From Aristolochia californica (Eukaryota > Streptophyta > Magnoliopsida > Piperales > Aristolochiaceae): a DNA stretch of 64,000 nucleotides. The translations under genes were made by a program, and so were the position numbers. Location of the stretch: assembly GCA_029961685.1 (NCBI GenBank), contig JARWKL010000008.1, positions 32,303,619 to 32,367,618 of the forward strand. The letters are read 5' to 3'. Shown here in pieces: positions 1 through 12,559 of the stretch. Positions within the stretch are counted from its first letter, which is position 1, and each line of letters begins with the position of its first letter. The notes beneath the pieces are model-generated. The model was given only the letters and a program-made list of their open reading frames with translations. It made no database searches and had not been told where the DNA came from.

Positions 1-2820
1 TATTAGAAGATGGGCCCAAGCTCATAAGACCAAGGAGGACCCATGGAACCAAGAGAAATAGAAGACGGGCCCAAGGCCCATAGATCAAGGAGAAGACTCA
101 TAGGCCCATATACATTGATGGCAGGATGGTAAATAAAAGGGTCATTTTGTAGATATGGCATTGATGTAATTAAGCTAAAGTTGCTGGGATAAAACCCTAA
201 ATCCTAAACCTTAAGTTCAAGGGTATTATTATAATATAGTAGTTTCATAAATTTATAAATAGAGCTACAGGGGGAGCATAAAGAATAATCAATTCCATAA
301 CTCTTCTTCTAGTTTTCTCCCAATGGGTTTCTCTCCCTTTTTCTCCATGTACTAAATTCATAGAGTCCTGAAAATCAACATGCTACTAATCTACTCCTTC
401 TGGCCTTGGATTATTCTTTTTTTTGGCTGTTGATTACAGCAGTTCTTTGATTCTATCTCAACATAAAACAATAGCAGTCTGTTACTGCAGTGTTGGATTC
501 TTGTTTTTAGAGCACCATCGGTTTATCTCTGACCTCCTTGATGTGCTCAAAAGTTGTTGAACATAACTCGGAAAGAGTCCTTATTGCTGGCTTGGGAAGT
601 TTCTCATCCTTTCTATCTTAATTAGCTACGTGAGTAAGAATCACGTCCAGCAACATGACTCCTTGAGATTGTTTTTTTTTTTTTTAAATTAAGTTTCTGT
701 TTCCTTTTGAGTTGATATTGGAAAGTGTTTTGAATTTGGCAACTTTCTAGATTGATGATGTCGTTGACAGCAGGTTTTTTATAATTTTTGCTGGCATGGA
801 TTCTTTTAAACCAGCAATCTTCCTTAATTACATGAGATCAGATCCCTTACAGAGATCCTGACGTAGGCTCAGCTTTAGAGTCTGGGCTTTCGTTTGTCTT
901 TGAAGCATACTTACTGCCGCCATCTGGCTTTGCTATCTTAATTCATATCATACTGTATCTGGCTGGTTTTCACGTATCTGGCATCTTCGTTACTGTTCTG
1001 GGTTCATCACAGCCTTGCTCTTAATCTTCTTAGAAGATCATTGATGTCTGAGAAGCTGATTGAAGTTTATGGTTCTGCTATGACATTGCCATGGATACAA
1101 CAGCAGAGAGAGGCCACGGTTTCTTTTATCTGGTATCTTATTGATGGTGGCAGCTGCTATCACAACTAATGAGAAAGGAGCCACTTACAAGTTGCCGTTG
1201 GAGAGAAGCAGACAGAGATTCCATCACTCATCCACCAGCAGTAGGGTCTGCTTCTCAATTATCCTCCTCTGTGTTGCAATAGCGGCTCTTTCACCTCGTT
1301 TTTTTTAGACTAGCCGTTGGAGTAGCAGACTTTTGGTTTGAATTCTCTTAGCAGCAGAGAACTCCATACTTCACTATTCTTTTGATATATATTTTTTATC
1401 AGCAACGTAAAAATACTTTAGATGCTTCTTTCAAATTTCTTTTTTGATTAATCAACACTTTGCTAGACATAAACAATAATTGAACACGTGGTCACCTGCT
1501 TTGATAAGAGAAGCAACTGCTGCCTTCTCTTCTCTCCTGAATTTCAGAACACGTTGCTTCAAGTCCTCTTACACTTGGTGCTGCTGATGTGGTTTGTTTT
1601 ATCCAGTTGGTGAGTCAGCTGTTGTATGCAGCAATGGGTTTGAGACCTGCTTTGATTTATTGGTGAAACATATCACCGTTGTTGTGTTTATCTAACTGCT
1701 GAATCAGCATGATATTTTTTTAATTCCAGCATGAAGATGACTTCAGCAGGCTGCCATTTCTGTTGTTGTTTTTTTTTTTTGTTGTTGTCATCTAATTGGT
1801 GAATATGATGGTCATATTACTGCCGCCAAGTCACTGGTATTATGCTGCTGTTATATAACAGCATATAAGCTGGTTGGAGATTGTTTGATTTATGGCTTAT
1901 CAAACGACATATAACAACAGATAAACTTCTGGTCATTATTGAAGTCTCTAGCTGTCCAAGAGGCTACTGGTGTTTATTGGTGGTAATAAATTTCTATTTT
2001 GTTACATTGATGATATATTGCTGATATATTGATGTTTGCTGCTGATATGGGGATATAAAGACTGTCAAATTTGGACTATCTATGTCAGATGGTCAACAAG
2101 TGTTTTGTGAATATTGTTTGGATAACAAAAATTGACGATTACAGAATTTGATTCCCACTGAAGAATCCAGGTTTCGTGTTGTTGCTTATTTACAGCAAAT
2201 CACTGGTTTAACAATTATCATCTAGTGTCGCCTGCTCAGTTTTAAAACTCGTCTTGTTCTGGAGTTATACCTCAGCTCATTATTCGGTTCAACTTATTAT
2301 TGGTCGTCTATTACCTGGATCGAGCTTATTACTTGGTGCAGATCCTATTGTTACTTATTTGTCAAGGATGGACTTGCTTCAGATTATTTCATGTGTCTTA
2401 TTATGGACTTTCATTATTTGATACATGTTATTTGAGCATTGGCCCATATACACTGCTGCTATTATGACTCTTTGATTGAGATATTATTATTAAAGAAAGA
2501 CTCCTTGGTTGCTGATTGTTGTAAGCATTGGTTATCATGATGAAGATTTGAATTTCTTAAGAAAATAAAGTACATGGTGGCCTCAACATATTATCTTTCA
2601 GTGATTTCCCATTTTCCTGTTATTATTTGGCAGACTTTCTCCTACCGTTCTTTATTTGACTCTAAGTTACCCCTTTGGTCAATGTTTTTGGAGCGTTGCT
2701 TTGGTTGGTCCTTTTATTTATATGGGTGTTTTAAGTCCTTTAAGACTTTTTATTGGTACCCTTGGGTTTTTTTATCGTCATCTTTTGAACGACAGGCAAT
2801 ACCCACTTAAGTGATTATGG
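1..2820. other. Unassigned non-coding DNA, possibly an LTR and leader remnant
   Basis: No coding region with a recognisable domain is seen on either strand. The first 350 bases resemble a plant LTR promoter or gene leader: a TATA-like TTATAAAT near 252-259 followed by pyrimidine-rich leader sequence. No second copy was found in the window, so an LTR cannot be proven. The rest is T-rich with many short CTG/CAG-like words. A short open frame at 2574-2810 has no recognisable similarity. Confidence 0.3.
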
Positions 2821-2829
2821 AATCCTAAG

Positions 2830-3040
2830 TTTAAACATAAGTCTTCTTCCTTGTGGGTGCATCTTCAAGAGATGCTTTGTCAATTGTGTTTGAGGACTTC
2901 ATTTTGGCTTTGATGCTTTAGAACTTGAGATTCTCTTGAAGGTGAAGTGTCTGAAATGCTTTATATTTGGAGATTATTAGTTCATTTAAGTTTTATTATC
3001 GTCAAAAGCAATGTGGGAGTCAACCTATGGTCAACAATGC
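2830..3040 (-). repeat. Inverted copy of the downstream Copia LTR-like sequence
   Basis: Read on the minus strand, this segment aligns almost continuously with plus-strand 14549-14722. Shared stretches include the CACCTTCAAGAG word and the CACCCACAAGGAAGAAGAC stretch. It lies immediately before the gag start of the 3-kb Copia element, where a 5' LTR in the same orientation would be expected. The 5' border therefore appears rearranged or inverted. Confidence 0.6.
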
Positions 3041-3059
3041 TCCTTCCTGAAAGACAATT

Positions 3060-4590
3060 TGCCAACCGTGCACCGTAATTTAATGGAAAAAATTATGGAT
3101 ATTGGAAGGTAAGAATGGGCATGTAACCATGAATGGCCCATTTGAGCCTAAAAAGCATAAAAATAGCATCTCAATTACAAAGGAATTTAGTGAATTAACT
3201 AGCGAAGACAAGGATCAACTCAAAACAAACTCCAAGGCCATAAAACTCTTGTTATGTGCCTTAGGACCAAATGAGTTCAATAGGGTGTCCACGTGTAAGA
3301 CTGCTAAGGAAATTTGGGAAAAACTTATGGTCACACATGAAGGAACCACTAAAGTTAAAGACTCTAGCATCAATTTTTTGATAGGCCAATATGATGAATT
3401 CAAAATGAAACCGGGTGAATCAATTGCTGAGATGAGCTCAAGGTTCACTCATATAATAAAAGAGTTGAATATCTTAGGAGAAGAAATTTTCTTATATAGG
3501 TAGAACGATAAGCTTCTTAGGACACTTCCAAAATCATGGGACATGACGAAGATAACCATTTGTAAGAATGCTAACTTTAGAACTATAAGCTTTGAAGAGC
3601 TACTAATATTTTTCTCATATATGAGATGGAACCTAAAGATGTACAGGAAGAGCAACCTAAGAAGAAGAACATTGCTCTTAAGGCCAAAACATGTTCTGAA
3701 AATAGTTCAAGTGAACAAAGCTCAGATGAAATACATATTATCACTAGACCCTCAAAGAGTCTATAGTAAGAAGAAAAACTTTCGAAAAGGCCAATTTAGA
3801 TCTCAAAATGAAAATTTTCAAAAGAAAATGATGTTTGTTATGATTGTGATAAACCATGACATAGAAGGAACATATGACAAAGAAGCACCCCATCCTGAAT
3901 CAAAAATCCCAAGAAAAAGAAGAAGAAAGTTGTAATCTTAGCTTGGGCAGCAATGGAGGAAGAGTCTAGCCACTCGAAAGAAGAAGAAAATGATGTAGGA
4001 CTCATGGCTTTTGAAGAAAATGATAACAAGTCTACAACTTTTGAAGAGGTAAGTGACTTGGATTATGAGCATGAACTTGAGTTACTTTTGGAAAAATCCA
4101 TTCATAGTCTAAATAAGTACAATGCTCAATCAAATGAGATAGCAAAGCTCAAGGAAGAGCTATTGTCTTGAAGGAGGCAAATGAAAGCCACATAACTAAT
4201 GCCTCCAAACAAAGTGGATTGATAGACAAGCTATCACGTGATAGACATGCCTTTGAGAAGAAAAGTTTGGATTTAGAACAAAAAGTCAATTTTTTTCCTC
4301 TCAAACCGACACCCTAGAGGAAAGTTTGGAACAACAAAACAAAGAAAAGTAACTAGTTCTCTCCCATTTCTCACATTAGATGCCACTATTACAAAGAGTT
4401 GGGTCACTATTCCCACATTTGCAAGATTAAGAATGAAAACAACATCAAACAAACTTGGGTAGCCAAATCAACCAAAAAGGTTGTGGTAACCCAAAAGAAC
4501 TTGGGCAAACAAACTTGGATGCCCAAATCACCTAACACCTCAAATGTTATCCCAAAGGGAACCACCCTTAAATGGGTGTATAAGGGTTAA
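3060..4590 (+). pseudogene. Copia (SIRE/Maximus-type) gag, degenerate
   Basis: This is the capsid region of a Ty1/Copia retrotransposon. The N-terminal FNGKNYGYW motif near 3080 is followed by a UBN2-type gag domain at about 3102-3503. A short lysine-rich linker comes next, then an acidic coiled segment (3953-4171) and a CCHC-like zinc knuckle near 4380-4430 (CHYYKELGHYSHIC, so one of its Cys positions is changed). Stop codons and frame changes separate the pieces, so no full gag could be made. An acidic C-terminal gag half with an env-like ORF further downstream suits SIRE-type elements; the lineage is an inference. Confidence 0.8.
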
Positions 4591-4614
4591 ATTTCTTAAG
4601 GTGTAGGTATGTCT

Positions 4615-5720
4615 CCGAGCCAAGGCATTGAAAATGTTTGGATTTTGAGCAACGGTTACTCAAGGCACATTACTGGTGACAAAAAGAAGTTTGTATAAAT
4701 CAACCCCAAAGATGGAGGTCATGTAACATGGAGACAATAGCAAAGGTACCATAGAAGGAATTGGTAAAATCCGTACCTCAACCTCTTTTATATTTGATGT
4801 ATATCACATCGAAGGTTTGATGCATGATTTACTTAGAATTAGTCAATTCTGTCATAAAGGAAATAAGGTTTCAATTGAAAAGGACAAATACTAAGTAAAG
4901 AATGGAAATGATGAACTAGTTGTAGAGGGACATAGAAACAGGAATCTGTATGTAGCTAACATAGTCAATTTACCCTCAACTAGTGCCATTTGTTTGGGTG
5001 TGAAAAATGATGAATCTTTCTTATGTCATAAGAAACTAGGACATAGGAATAGATTCCTTGAACATATTAGTGGAAAAGAACCTGGGGAGAGGACTACCAG
5101 ATAATTTTTTTGTAAAAGAGAAACCTTGTGATGCTTGCCAACTTGGAAAGCAACACAAAACTTCTTTCAAGGCTATGAACATAGTTTCAACCTCTCATCC
5201 TCTTCAACTAATCCACATGGGCTTAGTTCGACCAATCCAAACCTTAAGCCTAAATGAGAAGGATTTCACCCTAGTGGTGGTAGATGACTATCAAGGTTGA
5301 CATGGGAGATTTCCTAGTCCACAAGGATGACGCTTTTCCAACCTTTGTTAAATTATGTGAAAAGTTCAATAGGAACAAGTCTATAGCATTATCAAAATTA
5401 GGAGTGTCCATGGAGGAGAATTTTAAAATTCACATTTTGAGGAATGTTGCACAATGATGGGTATAGACCATACATTATCAACCCCTCAAACTTCTCAGCA
5501 AAATGGTGTTGTTGAGAGAAGAAACCGAAACTTAATTGAAATGGCAAGAGCTATGGTTCATGCATGCAACATGCCACATAGGTTTTGGGCTGAATTTGTG
5601 AACACTGCATGTTATATCATTAATCGAGTAAGAATAAGGCCACTTCTCAATGAAATTTTGTATGAGTTGTATACCGGCACCCTTCCCAACATTACATATT
5701 TCATAACCTTTAGATGAAAA
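4615..5720 (+). pseudogene. Copia protease and integrase, degenerate
   Basis: The segment starts with a remnant protease motif in which WILSNGYSRHIT stands where W-x-L-D-S-G-C-S-R-H-M-T is usual, so the catalytic Asp is lost. A GAG_pre-integrase zinc region follows near 5020-5180, with a HKKLGHRN stretch and a later CDACQLGK motif. An integrase core remnant ends with the QQNGVVERRNR block at about 5490-5530. Much of the integrase core between 5300 and 5450 is missing or frameshifted. The order matches Copia pol. Confidence 0.8.
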
Positions 5721-6219
5721 GTATTCATATTGAAAGAACAAAAGGAAAAATAAGGGAAGTTTGAGTCTTGAGCTGATATAGGAATTTGTTTGTGTTATTC
5801 TACTCGTAGCAAAACTATAGAATTTATAACAAGACATCTATGAGAGTAGAGGGGTCAGTTCATGTTGAATTTGATGAATCCAATTCGCCAAATCCAACTC
5901 CAACTCCAAATCCAATTTATGATGACAAAGAGGGAAACCCCTTCAATTCATCCCCAGGATCTCAACATCAAGACTAAAATCTCGAAGAGAGCCCAATTGA
6001 CTCCAATAACCAAGAAGAGCCACCTATGGAGCCAAAGAACTTTAAGTTCATGGCTGATCATCCTCTAGAACAAATCATTGGTAACCCTTAAGGCAAGATT
6101 GCAACTAGAAGACAAAACTCATGAAACTATGGCAAATAGTGCATTTGTTTCACAAATAGAGCTTAAATGCTTTGTCGAGGCTGAAAAAGAGAACTTTTTT
6201 ATTATGGCAATGCAAGAAG

Positions 6220-7391
6220 AATTGAACCGATTTGAAAGAAAAAAAAGTTTGAACTATTTTACCTAGACCCAAATATCAACAAGTCATTGGAAAAAGAATG
6301 GGTCATTTGGTACAAAGAGAACGAAGAAAATCAAGTAGAGAGAAATAAAGCTTTGTTAGTTTCCAAAGGATATAACCAAGAAGAAGGTACACATTTTGAA
6401 GAAACCTATGACCTCCTAGCTTATGCTTGTCACATGAAATTCAAGTTGTATCAAATGGATGTAAAGACTTCTTTATTAAATGAGTATTTTGAAGAAGAGG
6501 TATATGTTGAACAACCCAAAGTATTTGAATATGTGAGTAAGCTTGACCATGTATACAAATTTCATAAAGTATTAAGCGAAATCTTAGAAAGGAATGGTTG
6601 AAATAGAGGAAGCGTAGATAAGACTCTATTTACTAAGAACCATGATCAAGACTTGATTATCATTCAAATTTATGTGGATGATACCATATTTGGTTCTACA
6701 AATCCTTCTCATTGTGAAGAAGAATGAGTATGAAATGAGTTTAATGGGTGAACTCACATTCTTCCTTGGACTTCATGTAACTCAAACCAAAAATAGCACA
6801 TTCATAAATCAATCCAAATGCACTAAGGGATTACTTAAGAGGTTCAACACAAAAAAAATTAAATCAATTAGCATATCCATGAGTCTGTCCATGAAACCTG
6901 ACTCGAACAACTCAGGTAGGGCCATACATAAAAATTGTATAGAAGCATGATAAGATCCCTGCATTTCCTTTCAGCCAGTAGACCGGAAATAATGTTCTCA
7001 GTATGTCTATGTGCTAGATATCAATCTGATCCTAAAGAATCTCAGTTAGTGGTAGTAAAAAGAAATTTCCATTATCTACTTGGGACACCCAACTTAGGTC
7101 TATGGCACTCAAACTCTTTAGTCATTGATCTAGTTGGTTACTCAGATGCTGATGTTGCCGGTTGCAAAATTGATAGAAAGAGTAGAAGTGATAGTTGCCA
7201 ATTACATGGAAATATGTTTGTCTCTTGGTATTCCAAGAAGCAACAATTAGTTGCACTATCCACTACCGAAGTTGAATACATAGCATGTGGAAGTTGTTGT
7301 TCTTAACTTCTTTGAATGAAACACCGACTATACAATTACAACTTAGAGCAAAAAGAATTTCCAATCCATTGTGACAACATGAGTGCCATAA
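6220..7391 (+). pseudogene. Copia reverse transcriptase and RNase H, interrupted
   Basis: Copia RT blocks are visible in order: KARLV-like (KALLVSKGYNQEEG), MDVKTSLLNEYFEEEVYVEQP-like, and the catalytic YVDDTIFGS near 6670. These are followed by the FFLGLHVTQ and SKCTKGLLKRF stretches. RNase H begins near 7130 with GYSDADVAGC and the ALSTTEVEYIA motif. Several frameshifts and stops are present. The RNase H frame stops at 7391, where a Gypsy element is inserted, and resumes at 12565. Confidence 0.85.
7387..7391. repeat. Target-site duplication CATAA, left copy
   Basis: CATAA directly precedes the left LTR of the inserted Gypsy element and recurs at 12560-12564 after the right LTR. Removing the insert and one copy restores the Copia RNase H reading frame (SAI joined to SLTKN). 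Confidence 0.85.
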
Positions 7392-7784
7392 TGTTAGGAT
7401 CATCATGAGCCATGGATCTTGTCACCCTCCTCTCTTCTCTTCCTTCCATTGCCTTGTTTGACGTTGAGGTAGATTGATGGAGTGATGAAGAAAGAATTTC
7501 GGAAAGGGAAATTGGGGAAAACGGGGGAGAGCTTGAATGAGCTCTCGACCTGTTAACTAACTTACTCTAGGCTAAATTATAACTCAATTGCTCTCTTTCA
7601 ATAACCTAGTCATCCCCTTAAATAGGGTTGAGGATGCCAAAAACAATTCAGACCCTTGGGTCACTGGTTCAGCCAAATAAATTCTAAACCAAACCAAACC
7701 AAAATCAATTACATAAAAATTGAAAACCACACTAATTAATTCCTACATCTACTGGTAACTCGTGATGCTATTGAGTCCATAACA
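7392..7784 (-). repeat. 3' LTR of the Reina-like element
   Basis: It begins TGTTAGGATC on plus and ends ATAACA, next to the poly-C/poly-G polypurine tract. It aligns over its whole length with 12173-12559, differing by scattered substitutions. Confidence 0.9.
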
Positions 7785-8139
7785 TCACCCCCCCCCCCCC
7801 CCCCCTCCTAGAGAAAGAGCTTGTCCTCAAGCTCGACGGAAGGGTAGAGAAGTCAAAATGCTGATAAGGGCTCCCATGTAGTGCCCCTGGGTCTGCATCT
7901 GCCCACTGTACGAGAATTTCCCAATCGCCTTGAATGTGGCGTGCTTTCAATACCTGAGTTGGAGTAGAAAGGACGCAACCTTCATGGAGTGGTGGTAGAG
8001 GGGGTGTGCAGCAAGGGCGAGTCACCCTGGAATGGCTTAAGTTGGGATACGTGAAATACATTATGTATCTTTGCCTCGGTTGGTAGCTGCAAGCGGTAGG
8101 CCACGAGGCCAATTTGGTCCAACACCTGAAATGGACCAT
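7768..8139 (-). pseudogene. Gypsy pol C-terminus with chromodomain remnant
   Basis: The tail after the integrase reads like a chromodomain: an [10 protein letters not shown] linker, then GDWEILVQWADADP. The usual T-W-E motif after it is lost by frameshift (compare the intact DTTWEP in the 49-kb element). The frame then runs through the poly-C tract into the LTR. The chromodomain directs integration to particular chromatin in this family. Confidence 0.75.
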
Positions 8140-8185
8140 AATATTTCGAAGAAAGCTTATGGCGCTTGGAGGCAGTGAGTGATAG

Positions 8186-8842
8186 CTAGCGGTAGTGTTG
8201 GAGCTTTAACCACACATAATCTCCTGGTGAATTATATACCTCACGGTGCTTATCATAATAAAACTTCATAGAGTGATGGGCCTCCTGGAGATGAGTACGG
8301 ACCTCAGTGAGCATAGCGTCTCTTTCAGCTAACGCTTGGTCCAAAGTGACGACTTTGGATGCCCCTGGTTCATAGGATAACAAACGAGGTGGATCTCTAC
8401 CATAAACTACCCTGAAAAGAGTAGTTCTCAGTGCGCTGTGGTAAGAGGTGTTATAGCAAAATTCTGCCCAGGAAAGCCACTTAACCCACCATTTAGGTGA
8501 GTCCCCCACAAAACAACGAAGATACATTTCAATCGTGCGATTGACGACCTCAGTTTGTCCGTCAGTCTGTGGATGATATGCAGAAGAGAATGCGAATTGG
8601 GTTCCCGGTAATTTGAATAATTCCTTCCAAAAGGTACCGGTAAAAATGGCATCCCTGTCACTGATAATGGATGCTGGAATCCCGTGTAATCGGACAACGT
8701 GGTCCACAAATAACTGAGATACATGAGCACCAGTATATGGATGCGCCAAAGCAATGAAGTGACCATATTTTGAAAAATAGTCAACCACAACTAATATCAC
8801 TGATTTACCTGATGAAGTGGGAAGGCCATCAATGAAGTCCAT
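8186..8842 (-). pseudogene. Gypsy integrase core
   Basis: This is the rve-type integrase core, starting MDFIDGLPTS with the catalytic Asp in VVVDYFSKYGHF, the second Asp in SDRDAIFTGTFW, and the Glu region after HPQTDGQTEVVNRT. The segment is open for 218 codons and continues into the GPY/F region (PGDYVWLKLQHYR). A frame change near 8842-8999 separates it from the RT/RNase H frame. Confidence 0.85.
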
Positions 8843-8998
8843 TGAAATGTCGGACCAGATTTACGATGGTAGCTGTTGTGGTTGTAGTAGGCCGGCAGGA
8901 CTTAAAGATTCAGCCTTGTTTCGTTGACAAATCTGACAAGCAGCTACATAATCAGCAATGGTGCTCTTCATGCCCCTCCAATAAAATTCCCGACTGAT

Positions 8999-10612
8999 TC
9001 AGAAATATGTTTTTTGTCGACCCTCATGTGTGCTATCATGGATAGAAGACAGAACGGTATGTAGAAGTAGGGACGTGTGATGCATAAAAATCTTGTTTTT
9101 GTATAGGATAAGACGATCCTGAATCGTCCAATGATGAGCTACTGTCCCTTGCTGAATATCCTGATATAATGAAATAAGTTCTGGATATTGATGTGTCTCC
9201 TCTCGAATAGAATCCAACAAAAGTGAATGTGGGTTGCTGATAGCATAAACGTGTGGTTGTGTAATGTCCTGACGAGACAAAGCATCAGCCCCCAAATTCA
9301 AACTGCCTGGCTTATATTGAACTGTAAAATTGAAGCCCATGAGTTTAGTCCACCAATGTTGCTGTGGTGATGTGGTGAGGTGTTGTTCAAGAAGATACTT
9401 GAGGCTGCAATGATCTGTATGAATGAGAAATGGTCGTCCCCAGAGATAAGGCCGCCAATGTTGGATAGCCTTGGCTAACCCAATTAGTTCCCTCTCATAT
9501 GCAGCTAACTTGTGGTGGTGTTGTCCCAACTGGTGGCTGAAATAAGCGATGGGGTGTCCCAATTGTTGTATCACTGCACCAAAACCTCCACCGAACACAT
9601 CACATTCCACCACAAAGTCTTCATCAAAATCTGGTAGTTGTAGTACAGGCGCTGAGGCTAAGGCCTCCTTTAACAGCTGAAAGGCCTGCTCTACTAAGGA
9701 AGACCAGTTGAATGCATGTTTCTTGAGAAGGTTGTTGAGTGGTGCTGCTATCTGGCCATAAGAGCGGATAAATTTTATGGAATATCCCGCTAGGCCCAAA
9801 AATCCTCTTAATACGGTAAGGGAGGTGGGAGGAGGCCAATCTGTGACTGCTTGGATTTTACTCTGGTCAACCTTCACACCTACAGCTGATATAATGTGGC
9901 CCAAATATGCCACTTCTGAGGTGCCCATAAAACATTTGGATTTATTCAAAACCAAATGAAGGGAGCTGAGAATGGTAAATACCTGATGGAGGTGTTGGAG
10001 ATGTTTGACCCAATTTTTACTATAGACCAAGATGTCATAAAAAAATACTAACACAAAGTTTCGCAGAAGTGAGGAAAATACCTCATTCATGAGGGCCTGG
10101 AAGGTGGAGGGAGCATTGGAGAGACCGAAGGGCATGACAAGGAACTCGAAATGAACGTGGTGCATGAGGAACGCTGTTTTCTCCACATCTGCAGGGTGAA
10201 CTCGAATTTGATGATAGCCCGATTTCAAATCTAACTTGGTAAAAATCATAGCACCATGTAATTCATCCAGCAACTTGTCCACCACTGGAATGGGGAACTT
10301 GTCTTTAATTTTTTGCAAATTGAGTTGCCTATAGTCGACACAAAACCTCCATGATTTATCCTTTTTGCGCACCAATAAAACAGGTGATGAGAAGGGAGAC
10401 CTACTGTGCTGGATAACTCCCTGAGCGAGCATAATCAAGCACTGTCTTTCAAATTCATCTTTCTGTATATGTGGGTAACGATAAGGGTGCACCACCACTG
10501 GATTGATGCCCAACTTCAAACGAATGAGGTGATCACAGTGACGCACTGGTGGTAGACCAGTAGGGTCATTAAATAAACCGCAAATGATGTAAGTAATGAA
10601 GCTAACATACAA
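8999..10612 (-). pseudogene. Gypsy RT-RNase H-integrase zinc region
   Basis: This is a 537-codon open segment. It runs from the RT N-terminus (PLRHCDHLI-like, then CVDYRQLN and FTKLDLKSGYHQI) through the RT catalytic block, RNase H (VECD...HPIAYFSHQLGQH...TDHCSLKYLLEQ) and the start of the H2C2 integrase zinc region (DSTHEGRQKT). The catalytic motif reads FFYDILVYS where FFDDILVYS is expected, so the first Asp of the pair is Tyr and the enzyme should be dead. The same change occurs in the element near 58.5 kb. Confidence 0.88.
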
Positions 10613-10923
10613 TCACCAGTGTTCTAAAGTTGTAAAGTGTGAAGTGCGTTAGGCACATGTGCCATAATACCCTGTAATGTAATTTGGCCCTGTTGTGCTG
10701 TAAATGTCATAGTCCGAGTCTAAAAGTCCCATAATAGAGGGCCTAATAACTGAAGCCATTTTACCCCGAGCACCAAATCAAATCCTGCCAAAGGAATAAC
10801 CAGTAAGTCCGCCTTAAAGGAATGTCCCTCAATTGTAAAAGGGGTGTTTGCACATAACCCCACACTGGTAATTTTAGCCCCATTAGCCATTGAAACTAAG
10901 AGACCCTTCTGCTGTTGAATTTC

Positions 10924-12230
10924 TTATCCCAATTGGTTCATTGTGGGCTCACTGATAAAATTATGTGTGCTGCCAGAATCAACTAAAACAAGTAACAGGA
11001 GATGGTGTAACTTGGCCTTCACGTGCATGGTATTAGAACTATGCAGGCCATGCATGGCATGGATTGAGAGCTCTGGGTCTTGTTGTTCCTCTTCAACCAA
11101 ATCAGTTTCAGGAAGCTCTTTTGGACCTTCAATACTGAATAAACGTTTACAGGTATGTCCTGGAAGAAATTGTTCATCACAATTAAAACAGAGGCCCTTG
11201 GCCTTTCTTGCCTCCATTTCCTGTCTAGTTAAGAATTTACTTGGAAGATTGTGGGGGGGCACACTTGTAGACTGGTCTGCATGGTTAGGGGCAGAGGAGC
11301 CAAAACGTGGTCCAGGTGCAGTACCCAGTAGTCTGTTGGTCCAAAATGGTTTTCGGCCTAATGATTCCCTTAGAACTCTTTGTTTTTGTTCCACAGCCCT
11401 GGCATAATTCATGGCTGAGTCCAAATCTGTGGGACCAAGTAATTCTACTTCCAAACAAACCGCCTCAGTCAAGCCCGCATTAAAAATCTGAACATGTAGG
11501 TGAGGAGGAACAAATTCACTTGCTCGGGCCAACCTTTCTTGAAATGTTTTTTGGTACAATTCTAGGGTGCCAGTCTGTTTATAGTTGATCAATTCCCCCA
11601 CTGGGTTGCTACTAGCTGGAGGTCCAAACCTCATCTGGCAAGCATGTTTAAAATGTAGCCAATCCTGAGTGGAATGGACATTTCGGTAGTGAAGGAACCA
11701 CATGAGCGCTTCATCGAGCAGGTGGTAGGTGGCCAGTGTGACCTTGTCCACATCCACCATTTGTTGATGATAGAAAAATTGCTCACATTTCGTGAACCAA
11801 AGTAAAGGATCTTTAGATCCATCATATGTAGGAAAGTTGAGTTTAAAGTACGTTGGAACCGTAGTTGGTCCCTGTGCATGAGCAGCCATGGGAACATGTT
11901 GTCGGCGCAGTGGTGGGGGTGGTGGTGGCGTGAAGTGTGGGTGATGTGCTGCCGGTGTTTGAAAGTTGGTTGGTGGTGGTGGCGTTGGCGATTGAAGTGC
12001 AGCAAGCTGGCAGATGACAGTTTGGAGAGACGATTCCAGCATGTACAATGTATTATGGATGTTAGTAATTTCAGCACCTTGAAGACTGGACCTTTGTTGA
12101 AGATCTGAAAGCACTTGACGTATGTTCTCTGGAGAAAAGGAGTCGCCGAGGGTGGACCTGTCGATACCACGTTGTTAGGATCCTCATGAGCCATGGATCT
12201 TGTCACCCTCCTCTCTTCTCTTCCTTCCAT
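10924..12230 (-). pseudogene. Gypsy gag and protease; frame starts in the LTR
   Basis: The capsid domain has the usual YDGSKDPLLWFTKCEQFF start and later GPPASSNPVGELINYKQTG. A zinc knuckle CFNCDEQFLPGHTC and the protease motif LVDSGSTHNF follow, the last near 10960. The upstream frame begins at an ATG inside the 5' LTR (12230; MEGREERRVTRSMA) and crosses the LTR/PBS junction. The PBS region reads TGGTATCGACAGG; against TGGTATCAGAC in related copies it has lost one base, which shifts gag out of frame with that start. Confidence 0.85.
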
Positions 12231-12559
12231 TGCCTTGCTTGACGTTGAGGTAGATTGATGGAATGATGAAGAATGAATTTCAGAAAGTGGAATTGGGGAA
12301 AACGGGGGAGAACTTGAAGGAGCTCTCGACCTGTTAACTAATTTACTCTAGGCTAAATTATAACTAAATTGCTCTCTTTCAATAACCTAGTCGTCCCCTT
12401 AAATAGGGTTGAGGATGCCAAAAATAATTCAGACCCTTGGGTCACTGGTTCAGCCAATTAAATTCTAAACCAAACCAAACCAAAATCAATAACATAAAAA
12501 TTGAAAACCACATTAATTAATTCCTACGTCTGCTGGTAACTCGTAATGCTATTGAGTGA
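12173..12559 (-). repeat. 5' LTR of the Reina-like element
   Basis: This is the partner of 7392-7784. Its outer end is eroded: after ATTGAGT the expected CCATAACA is missing and the CATAA target duplication follows. The inner end adjoins the PBS (TGGTATC on minus). Confidence 0.88.

Larger units (their letters stand above)
7392..12559 (-). mobile_element. Reina-like Gypsy chromovirus, nested in Copia
   Basis: This is a 5.17-kb LTR retrotransposon on the minus strand. It has LTRs of about 390 bp, a poly(G) polypurine tract next to the 3' LTR (7788-7805 on plus as C), gag, pol and a C-terminal chromodomain-like tail. Small size, short LTRs and the chromodomain suit the Reina clade of plant chromoviruses (inference). 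It is inserted into the RNase H of the surrounding Copia element with a 5-bp target duplication. Frameshifts in gag and pol and an RT active-site change show it is inactive. Confidence 0.9.

Noticed and set aside
2574..2810. 78-codon open frame rich in aromatic residues
   Set aside because: No recognisable domain, no neighbouring gene structure, and a T-rich composition that yields such frames by chance.
10943..11407. 154-codon open frame on the plus strand opposite gag
   Set aside because: It is the shadow of the minus-strand gag/protease and has no independent support.
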